Both the position numbers and the translations under genes were made by a program. Below are positions 17,165-26,812 of a stretch of DNA of 64,000 bases, in pieces. Within the stretch, counting starts at the first letter, position 1, and every line of letters starts with the position of its first letter. The DNA lies in the NCBI GenBank assembly GCA_937907025.1, contig CALESJ010000026.1, forward strand, positions 168,920-232,919, in the 5' to 3' direction. This DNA comes from an uncultured Faecalibacterium sp. (GTDB taxonomy: Bacteria; Bacillota; Clostridia; Oscillospirales; Ruminococcaceae). The notes under the pieces are model-generated. The model saw only the letters and a list, made by a program, of their open reading frames with translations. It was not told where the DNA came from and did no database searches.

Positions 17165-17202
17165 AAAAAACGGGGCGCGCGCTTTGGCTCGCGCGTGCCC
17201 CG
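17165..17202 (-). terminator. terminator of the lipoprotein gene
   Basis: CGGGGC-GCGCGC pairs with GCGCGT-GCCCCG; on the minus strand it is followed by TTTTTTG. Confidence 0.85.
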
Positions 17203-17207
17203 CTGCT

Positions 17208-18344
17208 TTATGCGGTTGTCTTGATATTCGATGCTTTATAGGTCTTCATGGCCGAGGCATCCAGATTCTGTTCCATCGCAGCGCCGTCGGTGTAGAACTG
17301 GGTATCCAGCTCATCGCCCTTGAGCAGATTGAGCAGATCGTAGGTGTCCTTGTAATCCTGCAGGGTGTCCGCCTCCAGCGGGTCCACATCGCACATGACG
17401 CCCACGCTCATGCCCAGGTCCACGGTGGTCCAAACACCCTTACCGGCGGCATCCAGCGCATCGGTCAGGCTGGTACCGTAGCTCTTCAGGGTGTCCGGAG
17501 TCAGCAGCTGGCTGCCCACATAGTTGGCCCCCATACCGGATTCCGGCGTAGCGCCCAGAACCTCCATGGCCTGGGGCACATATTCTTCCGCTGCTTCATA
17601 CATGGAGGTGAAACGCTCGGCGCGGCTGGTTTCGGCGGAGGCCCACCCGTTCAGAGTGGCAGCGCACTCATCGGCCAGCGCCTTGATCTGGCTGTTCTGG
17701 TCCTCGTCCGCGAAAGCATAGGAAGCAGAGTCAAACAGCGGCAGCTGAACCACATCCACATAGCGGCATTCGTTGTTCAGGTAATCCAGATATTCCTGGT
17801 CGGTGACCGGTGTCTGGCCGTTCTCCCCGTACAGCAGTTCCAGGCAGGCATCCGCCTTGGCGCTGTTCAGTTCGTACTGTTCCAGGGTATCCTGGCTGAT
17901 ACCGTTGGCCTTGTACACATCCCCGTCGGACTCCCACTTGGAAGCGGCGGTGTCGGCAGCTTCGGAGGTAGCGGCATCTTCCAGGGTGGCACCCAGCTCC
18001 GCAAACTTGGCTTCCACCGCAGCGTAATGCTGCAGTTCGCGCAGGGTCAGGCGCTGGAGGTAGTCGGCGCCGTTGGTGGTAACTTCCTCGTCACCGATGG
18101 TACCGGTGCATTCGGCCTTGAGAACTGCCTTCACGTCGTCAGCGGTTTCACCGGTGGCCAGATCGGCCAGGCCGGACACGGTCTGGTAGGCGTTGTACTG
18201 AACCAACAGGTAGATACCGGCCGGAATCTCCACCCCGCCAATGGAACCGACGGTCTTGGGAGTGCTGATGGTGCAGCCGGTTACACTCAGCAGCATGGCC
18301 ACAGCCAGTCCCAGGCTGAGGAATTTTGCATGTAAGGATCTCAT
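17208..18344 (-). CDS. secreted lipoprotein, SurA/PrsA-N-like
   Basis: 378 residues. A lipobox (LLSVTGC) ends the signal peptide near residue 24, so the mature protein should be lipid-anchored outside. The following stretch, GSIGGVEIPAGIYLLVQYNAYQ, recalls the start of SurA/PrsA-type foldases, which bind unfolded chains through an N-terminal helical domain. No parvulin isomerase motif is evident in the rest. The best description is therefore a foldase-like lipoprotein without a recognised catalytic domain. The start is the ATG at MRSLHAK, with GGAGCG about 13 bases upstream. Confidence 0.6.
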   Translation of the reverse strand: MRSLHAKFLSLGLAVAMLLSVTGCTISTPKTVGSIGGVEIPAGIYLLVQYNAYQTVSGLADLATGETADDVKAVLKAECTGTIGDEEVTTNGADYLQRLTLRELQHYAAVEAKFAELGATLEDAATSEAADTAASKWESDGDVYKANGISQDTLEQYELNSAKADACLELLYGENGQTPVTDQEYLDYLNNECRYVDVVQLPLFDSASYAFADEDQNSQIKALADECAATLNGWASAETSRAERFTSMYEAAEEYVPQAMEVLGATPESGMGANYVGSQLLTPDTLKSYGTSLTDALDAAGKGVWTTVDLGMSVGVMCDVDPLEADTLQDYKDTYDLLNLLKGDELDTQFYTDGAAMEQNLDASAMKTYKASNIKTTA

Positions 18345-18474
18345 CTGAAATAAACGCTCCTTTATACCTTTCGCTTGCGCACCGCGGCGCATATATGAAG
18401 AGATTATACCGCTTTTGGGTCATCTTTGCAAGCAAATGGCAGGATACCGCACACAGCTTTCACAAAAAGCCGTT

Positions 18475-21400
18475 TCATCCCTTGGCGCCGGGTAACAGAG
18501 CCACACCGTCCCGCAGAATGACCAGCGGGTCCTCCCCTTTCAGGACGTGCAGGCTGATATACGGCCGTCCCACAGCGCTGTACAGCACCCGGTGCGGCAT
18601 GGCGTCCATCAGCGGCCCCATCTGGGCCGGGCCCACCACATCGGAATACAGAATCAGGTCATCGCCCTTCTGTACGATCTCCACAATACCGGCACGGGCA
18701 GCGGTAACGCGGATCAGCGATACATCCACCAGGCTCTGTACCGACTTGGGCGGGTCACCATACCGGTCGATCAGTTCGTCCAGCACATCCTCCGCGTCCT
18801 CGGCACTTTCAATGGCGGCAATGCGCTTGTACGCTTCAATACGCCCTGCCGCATCGGGGATATAATTTTCGGGCAGGTAGGCGTCGGCGGTGACATCCAC
18901 CAGGCAATCGCTCTTGTCCGGTTCGGGCGGCAGGCCCTTGGCGGCGGCAATGGCCTGGTTGAGCATCTTGACATACAGCTCGTAGCCCACGGCCTCCATG
19001 TGGCCGTGCTGGCTGTGGCCCAGCAGGCTGCCCGCACCGCGGATCTGCAGGTCCCGCATGGCGATGCGGAAACCGGAGCCGAACGCCGTGAACTCCCGGA
19101 TGGCCGAAAGGCGCTTGGAGGCGATCTCGGTCAGGACCGCATCCCGGCGGAACGTAAAGTAAGCGTAGGCCTTGCGGGAGGAACGGCCCACCCGGCCGCG
19201 AATCTGATACAGCTGGGAAAGGCCCATGTGGTCGGCATTTTCGATCACCAGGGTGTTGCAGTTGCGCACGTCCACACCGGTTTCGATGAGGGTGGTACAC
19301 ACCAGCACGTCGATCTCGTTGTCCAGCAGCTGGCGCCACACCACCGAGATTTGTTCCTCGGTCATCTTGCCGTGGGCGATCCCCACCCGGGCGCCGGGGG
19401 CCATCTTGCCCACCCGGGCGGCACACTGTTCAATGTCGTCCACCCGGTTGTGCAGGTAGTACACCTGCCCGCCCCGGGCCAATTCTTTGCGGATGGCTTC
19501 GGCAATGATGCCCTCGTCATATTCCAGCACATAGGTTTCCACCGGCTGGCGCTCAATGGGCGGCTGCTCGATGGTGGACATATCCCGGATGCCGGACAGG
19601 GCCATATTCAATGTGCGGGGAATGGGCGTGGCAGACAGGGTCAGCACATCCACCCCCACAAAGTTTTCCTTGAGTTTTTCCTTGTGTTTGACGCCGAAGC
19701 GCTGCTCCTCGTCGATGATGAGCAGACCCAGGTCCTTGAATTTCACGTCATCGGACAGCAGCCGGTGGGTCCCCACCACAATATCCACGGTGCCGTCTTT
19801 CAGGCCGCGCAGGGTTTCTTTCTGTTCCCGGGCGCTGCGGTAGCGGGACAGCAGCCCGATACGGATGGGAAACGCCTCCATGCGGGCCATGGCGGTGTTG
19901 AAATGCTGCCAGGCCAGGATGGTGGTGGGGGCCAGAATGGCACACTGTTTGCCGCCCATCACGCACTTGAAGGCAGCGCGCAGGGCTACCTCGGTCTTGC
20001 CGACGCCCACATCGCCGCACAACAGCCGGTCCATGGGCCAGGGCTGTTCCATATCGTGCTTGATCTCGGCGGCGCTGGTCAGCTGGTCCGGGGTTTCATC
20101 ATAGGCAAAGCGCTGTTCAAAATCGCCCTGCCAGGTATCGTCCGGCGGGAACGCATACCCGTGGGCCTGCTTGCGCCTGGCGTACAGCTCGATCAGTTCC
20201 TTGGCCATCAGCTCGGTAGCCGCCCGGACCTTTTTGCGGGTCTTGTTCCACTCGGCACCGCCCAGGCGGCTGAGCTTGACATTCTCTGCATCGCCGGGGG
20301 CGGTATAGCGGGACAGCAGGTCCAGCTGGGTGACCGGCACATACAGGGCATCACCCTTGGCGTACTCAATGCTCAGGTAATCCTTGATGACCCCCTGCAC
20401 TTCCATACGCCGGATGCCCACATACCGGCCGATACCATGGTTCTGATGCACCACCAGGTCCCCTGGGGTAATATCGGTCAGGCTGTCCAGGGCGTCCTTG
20501 TTTCGTTTGGGTTTGCGCTTGGCGGTGCCGCTTTCCCCGAAAGCCCGGGCCGTGAGCAGGGCAAACTTGGCGAACGGCAGCTCACACCCGGCGGAAAGAT
20601 GTCCGGGCAATACCTGGACCAGCCCCGGGGCGGGCGGCGTTTCCGCATCGGTGGAAACGGTACATCCACGGCCCCGCAGGTCCTGGGCCAGGCCGGCGGC
20701 CGCGCGGGCGGTACCGGCCAGCACCGTGACGGCAAAGCCGCGGCTGCGCAGAGGTTCCAGTTCCTCCCACAGGGACGCCACCTCGCCATTCCAGGCGGGC
20801 AGATTATGAGCCGGGGTGTTGATCATCTCTTTCAGCGGCTGGTCCGGAATGCTGCGGGCAAAATTTTCAGCCAGCAGAGTCCGGTACTGGCCGGTCCTGG
20901 TCCAGAGCCATCCGGCGTCGGCGTACAGGTGGTCCAGACCCGCGCAGAGGACACCATCCTCAAACAAGGCAGAGAGTTCCTCGCCCCGGCGGTAGTTGGC
21001 GGCACGTTCGGCCTCCCGCACCGAGGCCGGTTCCTCCACGCAGAGCAGCGGGTCATCAAAGTAATCCAGCAGCGTGGCCGGCTGGGGATACCGCACATTC
21101 AGATATTTATCCATGGAAACCGGCAGAATGCCCGCATCCAGCTGTGCCAGGTCGGGCGCCATCACCTGTTCCATGGCCGTGCGTTTCTTGCCCCGCTGGC
21201 GTTTCCAGTAGGCGCGCAGGGCCTCGGCAGCCTGGGCGGGGGCCCCGAAAAGGACCTCCCGGGCCGGGCTGAGGTAGATTTTTTCCACGCTTTCGTCCCG
21301 GCGCTGGGTGGACAGATCGAAGGTGTTCATGGTGTCGATCTCATCGCCCCAGAACTCCACACGCACGGGGGATTTCATTTCGGGGGCATACAGGTCCAGA

Positions 21401-21924
21401 ATGTCGCCGCGGATGGAAAACTGTCCCGGACCTTCCACCCGGTCCCGGCGCACATAGCCCGCATCCAGCAGCATGGTGTTGAGGTCCTCCCGGGGGATGG
21501 AATCTCCGGGACGCAGGGTGCGGGTGTTGCGGCAGAAGTCCTCTTTCGGGGTGGTGAACTGGGTCAGGCCCTCGATGGGCACACAGACAGCCCGCAGGCG
21601 GCCGCCCACCAGGTCGCCCAGCACAGCCAGGCGGCGGTATTCATATTCCCGGGCCGTGCCTTCGATGGGCCGCAGCACATAGTCCCGGGCCGGGAACACC
21701 GCGGCAGGGACCCCCAGCGTGTTCAGGTCGGCGGCAAAGCGGGTGGCTTCGGCCTCACCGGGCGTGACAATGCACAGTGGGCGGTCCAGTTCCCGGCACA
21801 GCGCCGCATACACCTGGGCACGGCCGGCCGAAGGCAGCCCGAACAGCGCACTGGCCCCTTTGCCGGACAGTGCGCCGATGAGTTTTTTATGTTCCGGTGT
21901 CTGCTGAAAAAGTTCGTAAAACAT
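18475..21924 (-). CDS. mfd: transcription-repair coupling factor Mfd
   Basis: 1149 residues, full length. The UvrB-like N-terminal module (GxxGSGKSA is not kept, as usual for Mfd) is followed by the RNA-polymerase-interacting CarD-like domain (GDLVVHQNHGIGRYVG, about 485). Then come the RecG-like translocase motors with Walker A GDVGVGKTE (about 636), DEEQ (about 736) and SATPIPRTL, and a TRCF C-terminal domain. Mfd pushes stalled RNA polymerase off DNA lesions and recruits UvrA. It lies 130 bases after pth, the common pth-mfd order of Firmicutes. Confidence 0.97.
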   Translation of the reverse strand: MFYELFQQTPEHKKLIGALSGKGASALFGLPSAGRAQVYAALCRELDRPLCIVTPGEAEATRFAADLNTLGVPAAVFPARDYVLRPIEGTAREYEYRRLAVLGDLVGGRLRAVCVPIEGLTQFTTPKEDFCRNTRTLRPGDSIPREDLNTMLLDAGYVRRDRVEGPGQFSIRGDILDLYAPEMKSPVRVEFWGDEIDTMNTFDLSTQRRDESVEKIYLSPAREVLFGAPAQAAEALRAYWKRQRGKKRTAMEQVMAPDLAQLDAGILPVSMDKYLNVRYPQPATLLDYFDDPLLCVEEPASVREAERAANYRRGEELSALFEDGVLCAGLDHLYADAGWLWTRTGQYRTLLAENFARSIPDQPLKEMINTPAHNLPAWNGEVASLWEELEPLRSRGFAVTVLAGTARAAAGLAQDLRGRGCTVSTDAETPPAPGLVQVLPGHLSAGCELPFAKFALLTARAFGESGTAKRKPKRNKDALDSLTDITPGDLVVHQNHGIGRYVGIRRMEVQGVIKDYLSIEYAKGDALYVPVTQLDLLSRYTAPGDAENVKLSRLGGAEWNKTRKKVRAATELMAKELIELYARRKQAHGYAFPPDDTWQGDFEQRFAYDETPDQLTSAAEIKHDMEQPWPMDRLLCGDVGVGKTEVALRAAFKCVMGGKQCAILAPTTILAWQHFNTAMARMEAFPIRIGLLSRYRSAREQKETLRGLKDGTVDIVVGTHRLLSDDVKFKDLGLLIIDEEQRFGVKHKEKLKENFVGVDVLTLSATPIPRTLNMALSGIRDMSTIEQPPIERQPVETYVLEYDEGIIAEAIRKELARGGQVYYLHNRVDDIEQCAARVGKMAPGARVGIAHGKMTEEQISVVWRQLLDNEIDVLVCTTLIETGVDVRNCNTLVIENADHMGLSQLYQIRGRVGRSSRKAYAYFTFRRDAVLTEIASKRLSAIREFTAFGSGFRIAMRDLQIRGAGSLLGHSQHGHMEAVGYELYVKMLNQAIAAAKGLPPEPDKSDCLVDVTADAYLPENYIPDAAGRIEAYKRIAAIESAEDAEDVLDELIDRYGDPPKSVQSLVDVSLIRVTAARAGIVEIVQKGDDLILYSDVVGPAQMGPLMDAMPHRVLYSAVGRPYISLHVLKGEDPLVILRDGVALLPGAKG

Positions 21925-22054
21925 AAATGCGACCTATTTTCAAAGCGTGGATACCGCCGTGCGGAAACGGCAGCGGCGGGCGTATACCCAAAAATCCCGG
22001 ACGGCTCAACGCCGGCCAGGATCAGGAAAAACTTCGTTATCCCCTGCCCCGCTG

Positions 22055-22648
22055 TCAGTGGTTGCAGCGGTTCTGGGCTTCGCCCAGTTTGCCATCCATA
22101 ATCAGGCGGCAGGCGGTTTCAATGTCAGGGTAGCGGTCGGTCACGGCCTTGGCAGCCTCCGGCGGGAACTTGCCCAGCACCCAGGCGGCCAGGTCATAAT
22201 CGGGGTGAGGCTTGGCGCCCACACCGATACGCACGCGGGGGAAGTCCTCTCCCCCCAGGCTCTGGATGATGCTCTTGAGGCCGTTGTGTCCGCCGGCCGA
22301 GCCGCTGGCGCGGATGCGCAGGTGGCCGGGTTCCTGGGTGATATCATCGCACAGGACGATGACATGATCATGGGGAATCTTGTAGAACTGGGCAGCGGGG
22401 GCAATGCTCTGACCGCTCAGATTCATATACGTCAAAGGTTTGAGGAGCATTACCTTGTGATCCCCTACCGTAGTGACACCATACAGGCCCTGCCACTTGG
22501 ACTTGGAAATATCGCACTTCCACTGGGCAGCCAGGTAGTCCAGGGCGGCAAAGCCGGTGTTGTGGCGGGTGCCCTCATATTTGGATTCCGGGTTGCCCAG
22601 ACCGGCAATAAGCCAGTCTGCCCCGGACGTGTTGCTGAAAAATGACAT
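22055..22648 (-). CDS. pth: peptidyl-tRNA hydrolase
   Basis: 197 residues, normal length. Active-site motifs are GLGNP, RHNTGF (catalytic His near 29), PLTYMNLSG, and DDI with Asp near 100; GSAGGHNGLKSI is the conserved helix region. The enzyme frees tRNA from dropped-off peptidyl-tRNA. AGGAG lies 14 bases before the ATG. It sits between the GlmU-like acetyltransferase and mfd, all on the minus strand and likely co-expressed. Confidence 0.96.
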   Translation of the reverse strand: MSFFSNTSGADWLIAGLGNPESKYEGTRHNTGFAALDYLAAQWKCDISKSKWQGLYGVTTVGDHKVMLLKPLTYMNLSGQSIAPAAQFYKIPHDHVIVLCDDITQEPGHLRIRASGSAGGHNGLKSIIQSLGGEDFPRVRIGVGAKPHPDYDLAAWVLGKFPPEAAKAVTDRYPDIETACRLIMDGKLGEAQNRCNH

Positions 22649-22723
22649 AAAAATGCCGCAGACTCCTTTTGTATATTAGGATACGGTTTTGCAGTGCAGC
22701 CTGAAACGCTGAAGCAGCCTGTT

Positions 22724-23458
22724 TTACTTGCTCTTCTTTTCGGCTTCCAGCTTCTGCTTCTTTTCAATGTATTTCTGGAGCTTCTTTTCGCCCCAGGACG
22801 GCACATTCACCTGCTTGGCACGCTCGATGCCCAGTGCACCGTCCGGCACATCCTTGCCGATGGTGGAGCCCGCTGCCGTAAAGGCGTGGTCCCCCACCGT
22901 GACCGGCGCCACCAGATTGGTGTTGCAGCCGATAAAGGCGTAATCGCCGATGGTGGTGTGGAACTTGCCCTCACCGTCATAGTTGCAGGTCACGGTACCG
23001 CAGCCGAAGTTGCAGTACTTGCCCACGGTAGCATCGCCAATGTAGGTCAGGTGACTGACGGTGTTGCCCTCGGCAAAGTCGGCGTTCTTGGTTTCCACAT
23101 AAGCGCCCAGATGCACACCTTCGCCGGTCTTGGTGCCGGTGCGCACATGGGTAAAGGGGCCGATCTTGTTGTTGGGGCCGAGAGCACTGTCATAGCACTG
23201 GCTGGCATTCACGGTGGAGTTCTCCCCTACCGTGGTGTTTTCCAGCAGCGTGTTGGGGCCAATGACGCAGCCGGCCTCAATGACCGTTTTGCCGCGCAGG
23301 ATACAGCCGGGCAGAATGGTCACGCCGGGGGCGATGACCACGTCCGGGTCGATATATACATTATCACTGATGAACTCAACGCCGTTTTCCAGATGTTTCT
23401 GGAAGGTTTCGGCATACCGCTGCTTGGCGGCAAGATAGTTTTCTCTCGCAGAAGCCAT
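22724..23458 (-). CDS. stand-alone GlmU-type acetyltransferase domain
   Basis: 244 residues that align with the left-handed beta-helix half of GlmU: GCVIGPNTLLENTTVG, GPFTHVRTGT, VSHLTYIGD with the catalytic His, CNYDGEGKFHTTIGD, and GSTIGKDVPDGALGI. That half transfers acetyl from acetyl-CoA to glucosamine-1-phosphate. The N-terminal uridylyltransferase half is absent; only about 30 residues precede the helix. The start is fixed by AAGGAGGGCC upstream. Either the uridylyltransferase is a separate gene elsewhere or the specificity has changed. The C-terminus is Lys-rich. Confidence 0.85.
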   Translation of the reverse strand: MASARENYLAAKQRYAETFQKHLENGVEFISDNVYIDPDVVIAPGVTILPGCILRGKTVIEAGCVIGPNTLLENTTVGENSTVNASQCYDSALGPNNKIGPFTHVRTGTKTGEGVHLGAYVETKNADFAEGNTVSHLTYIGDATVGKYCNFGCGTVTCNYDGEGKFHTTIGDYAFIGCNTNLVAPVTVGDHAFTAAGSTIGKDVPDGALGIERAKQVNVPSWGEKKLQKYIEKKQKLEAEKKSK

Positions 23459-23863
23459 GACAAAGGCCCTCCTTAATCGTGTTGGCCATACAGGCAATCA
23501 CAAACGAATCCGCCCAGCGGCGGCACGGCGGCAGCACAAGGCTCCGCGGCTCTCATTATACCAGACGCCACGGAAAATGGAAAGTAAGATTGCCCCGCAT
23601 AAAAAGCCGCGAAACAATCGTGCAGGAAACTTTTTCGAACTTCCCGCCCATTATAATTTACCTCATTTTTGGGCAAATTGCAAGAGAATTGCCCGAAAAT
23701 TTCGTTACTTTTTCAGCCAAAGCATTGAGCATTTTTTTAACAATCTACTGGTAATTCGGAGTTTGGTCTGTTATAATGGACTTTGCAATCAGTCCTTGAC
23801 TTTGCAGGCGCGAGCCATGGAGCGCGCGCCGGGAAGAAACCGTAGTACATATGGAGGTAAGAT
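23459..23863. other. AT-rich intergenic region and ppdK leader
   Basis: 405 bases with no supported coding frame. The left half is upstream of the minus-strand glmU-like gene; the right half is the ppdK promoter and leader. A small hairpin, GGCGCG/CGCGCC, lies at 23807-23830 in the leader. No known riboswitch fold was recognised. Confidence 0.6.
23769..23777 (+). promoter_or_regulatory. extended -10 promoter of ppdK
   Basis: TG-T-TATAAT, about 87 bases before the ppdK start. The -35 region is poor. Confidence 0.6.
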
Positions 23864-26530
23864 ATGAGCAAGAAGTTCCTTTACCTGTTTAAGGAAGGTC
23901 ACGACGCTTTCGGCGGCGACCAGACCACCATGAAGAACATCCTGGGTGGCAAGGGCGCCGGCCTGGCCGAGATGACCCATGCCGGCATGCCGGTTCCCCA
24001 GGGCTTCACCATCACCACCGAAGCCTGCACCCAGTATTATGCCGATAACCGCGAGATCAATGAAGAGATCCGCGCCGACATCTTCAAGTACATGGGCATT
24101 CTGGAAGAGCAGACCGGCAAGAAGTTCGGCGACATCGAGAACCCGCTGCTGGTTTCCGTCCGTTCCGGCGCCCGTATGTCCATGCCCGGCATGATGGACA
24201 CCATCCTGAACCTGGGCCTGAATGATCAGGCTGTTGAGGGTCTGGCCAAGAAGACCAACAACCCCCGCTTTGCTTACGACTGCTATCGCCGTTTCATCCA
24301 GATGTACTCTGACGTCGTCATGGAACTGGGCAAGAGCTTCTTCGAAGAACGCATCGACGCCATGAAGGAGAAGAAGGGCGTTACTCAGGACGTCGACCTG
24401 ACCGCTGATGACCTGAAAGAACTGGTCAAGGAGTTCAAAGCCATCTACCTGGAGAAGCAGGGCAGCGAATTCCCGCAGGACCCGAAGGAACAGCTGATCG
24501 GCGCTGTCAAGGCCGTCTTCCGTTCCTGGGACAACCCCCGCGCCAACGTTTATCGTAAGATGAACGAGATCCCCTACGAATGGGGCACCGCCGTCAACGT
24601 TCAGCAGATGGCGTTCGGCAACTCCGGCATGCGTTCCGGCACCGGCGTTGCTTTCACCCGTAACCCCGCCACCGGCGAAAAGAGCCTGATGGGCGAGTAC
24701 CTGATCAACGCCCAGGGCGAAGACGTCGTGGCCGGCATCCGTACTCCCTCCCCCATCAGCAAGCTGCATGAGGAGATGCCCGATGTCTACGACCAGTTCG
24801 TAGAGATCGCCACTCGTCTGGAGAACTACTACAAGGATATGCAGGACATGGAGTTCACCATCGAAGATGGTAAGCTGTTCATGCTGCAGACCCGTAACGG
24901 CAAGCGTACCGCTCAGGCTGCTCTGCAGATTGCCTGCGATCTGGTGGACGAAGGCGTCATCGACGAGCGTACCGCTGTTCTGCGCGTTGAGCCCAAGCAG
25001 CTGGATACCCTGCTGCATCCCCAGTTCGACGCTGCCGCTCTGAAGGCTGCCGAAGCTATCGGCAAGGGCCTGGCTGCCTCTCCGGGATCTGCCTGTGGCC
25101 GTGTTGTCTTCAGCGCTGAAGACGCCGAAGAGAAGGTCAAGGACCCCGAATGGAAGAAGGTCGTTCTGGTCCGTCTGGAAACCAGCCCCGAAGACATCGT
25201 TGGCATGCAGGTTTCTCAGGGCATTCTGACCGTCCGTGGCGGCATGACCAGCCACGCCGCCGTTGTTGCCCGCGGCATGGGCGCCTGCTGCGTTTCCGGC
25301 TGCGGCAACGACAACAAGGTTGCCATCGACTATGACGCCAAGACCATCAGCATCAACGATCACGTCTTCCATGAAGGCGACTGGATGAGCATCGATGGCT
25401 CTACCGGCAACATCTATGAAGGCCAGATCGCTACTGTCGCCTCCACCGAGAACGCCAACTTCAAGCGCTTCATGGCTTGGGCTGACGCCGCTCGCCAGAT
25501 GAAGGTTCTGACCAACGCCGATAACCCGCGCGACGCTCAGAACGCTGTCGATATGGGTGCTGAAGGCATCGGCCTGTGCCGTACCGAGCATATGTTCTTC
25601 GCGGAAGACCGTATCAAGGCTGTCCGTGAGATGATCTGCGCCCGTACTGTGGAAGAGCGCAAGGTTGCCCTGGCCAAGGTTGAGCCGTACCAGGAAGCCG
25701 ACTTCACCGACATGTACCGCATCATGGGCGATCGTCCGATGACCATCCGTTATCTGGATCCGCCTCTGCATGAGTTCCTGCCCACCAAGCCCGAGGAGAT
25801 CGAGGCTCTGGCCAAGGATATGGGCATGACCACCGAAGAACTGACCAACGTGGTTGTCAGCCTGCATGAGTTCAATCCCATGATGGGCCATCGTGGCTGC
25901 CGTCTGTGCGTCACCTATCCCGAAATCGCCGAGATGCAGACCAACGCCGTCATCAAGGCTGCCCTGAAGGTTTCCGCCGAAACCGGCAAGATGATCACCC
26001 CGCACATCATGATTCCTCTGGTGGGCGAAGTCAAGGAACTGAAGTACGTCAAGGACGTCGTCGTCAAGACCGCCGACAAGCTGATTGCCGAAGCCGGTGT
26101 TGACATGAAGTACCAGATCGGTACCATGATCGAAATCCCGCGTGCTGCCCTGACCGCTGGCCAGATTGCCAAGGAAGCTGACTTCTTCAGCTTCGGCACC
26201 AACGACCTGACCCAGATGACCTTCGGCTTCAGCCGTGACGACGCTGCCAAGTTCCTGACTGCCTACTACGACAACAAGATCTATGAGAGCGATCCGTTCC
26301 AGCACCTCGACCAGGTCGGTGTTGGTAAGCTGATCAAGATGGCTGCTCATGACGGCCGCGAAACCAACCCAAACCTGGGTCTGGGTATCTGCGGCGAACA
26401 CGGCGGCGATCCCAGCAGCGTTGAGTTCTGCCACAATGTTGGTCTGGACTACGTCAGCTGCTCTCCGTACCGTGTGCCCATTGCTCGTCTGGCTGCTGCC
26501 CAGGCCGCTATCAAGAATCCTCGCAAGTAA
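23864..26530 (+). CDS. ppdK: pyruvate, phosphate dikinase
   Basis: 888 residues, standard length. The ATP-grasp N-terminal domain starts GGKGAGLAEM and carries the QNTRNG-like QTRNGKRTAQAA end. The swivelling phosphohistidine domain has GGMTSHAAVVARGMG (His about 463), and the C-terminal PEP/pyruvate barrel has GLCRTEHMFF and ICGEHGGDPSS (Cys about 843). It interconverts PEP, AMP and PPi with pyruvate, ATP and Pi. Codon choice (GTT, GCT, CGT, many GTC) differs from neighbours and fits high expression. The SD GGAGGT is strong. A PPi-type phosphofructokinase is also present in this window. Confidence 0.97.
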   Translation: MSKKFLYLFKEGHDAFGGDQTTMKNILGGKGAGLAEMTHAGMPVPQGFTITTEACTQYYADNREINEEIRADIFKYMGILEEQTGKKFGDIENPLLVSVRSGARMSMPGMMDTILNLGLNDQAVEGLAKKTNNPRFAYDCYRRFIQMYSDVVMELGKSFFEERIDAMKEKKGVTQDVDLTADDLKELVKEFKAIYLEKQGSEFPQDPKEQLIGAVKAVFRSWDNPRANVYRKMNEIPYEWGTAVNVQQMAFGNSGMRSGTGVAFTRNPATGEKSLMGEYLINAQGEDVVAGIRTPSPISKLHEEMPDVYDQFVEIATRLENYYKDMQDMEFTIEDGKLFMLQTRNGKRTAQAALQIACDLVDEGVIDERTAVLRVEPKQLDTLLHPQFDAAALKAAEAIGKGLAASPGSACGRVVFSAEDAEEKVKDPEWKKVVLVRLETSPEDIVGMQVSQGILTVRGGMTSHAAVVARGMGACCVSGCGNDNKVAIDYDAKTISINDHVFHEGDWMSIDGSTGNIYEGQIATVASTENANFKRFMAWADAARQMKVLTNADNPRDAQNAVDMGAEGIGLCRTEHMFFAEDRIKAVREMICARTVEERKVALAKVEPYQEADFTDMYRIMGDRPMTIRYLDPPLHEFLPTKPEEIEALAKDMGMTTEELTNVVVSLHEFNPMMGHRGCRLCVTYPEIAEMQTNAVIKAALKVSAETGKMITPHIMIPLVGEVKELKYVKDVVVKTADKLIAEAGVDMKYQIGTMIEIPRAALTAGQIAKEADFFSFGTNDLTQMTFGFSRDDAAKFLTAYYDNKIYESDPFQHLDQVGVGKLIKMAAHDGRETNPNLGLGICGEHGGDPSSVEFCHNVGLDYVSCSPYRVPIARLAAAQAAIKNPRK

Positions 26531-26657
26531 TTGCGTTGGACTCTTGGAGCTCACGCTCAGCTTAGAGGATGCGCAAGCATTCCAAAAAGCGCATAACAGC
26601 GTGATAAAGCCAAGCCGATGGCGTGATATCGACTTAGGCGTCTACCTGTAATACGCC

Positions 26658-26697
26658 AATCCCCCTGCTACTGATTTCAGTTGCAGGGGGATTTTTT
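26658..26697 (+). terminator. ppdK terminator
   Basis: AATCCCCCTGC pairs with GCAGGGGGATT, followed by six T. It lies 128 bases past the stop; the stretch between holds nothing I recognise. Confidence 0.9.
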
Positions 26698-26812
26698 ATG
26701 CCTACTTTTATTTGCCGGAACATCACCGTCAAATTTGCTTTCCAACGCCATACAGCAGCATCCGTTCAGGCGTTCCCGACACCCTCTTTTGCTTAGTCCT
26801 TATTTGTTCCCC

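Noticed and set aside
18547..22101. A 1184-codon plus-strand frame over mfd
   Set aside because: A shadow of the mfd gene; no motifs or ribosome-binding site.
23459..23863. Riboswitch in the ppdK leader
   Set aside because: Only a short hairpin is visible; no known riboswitch core was recognised.
23789..26554. A 921-codon minus-strand frame over ppdK
   Set aside because: Shadow of ppdK, which has all PPDK active-site motifs.
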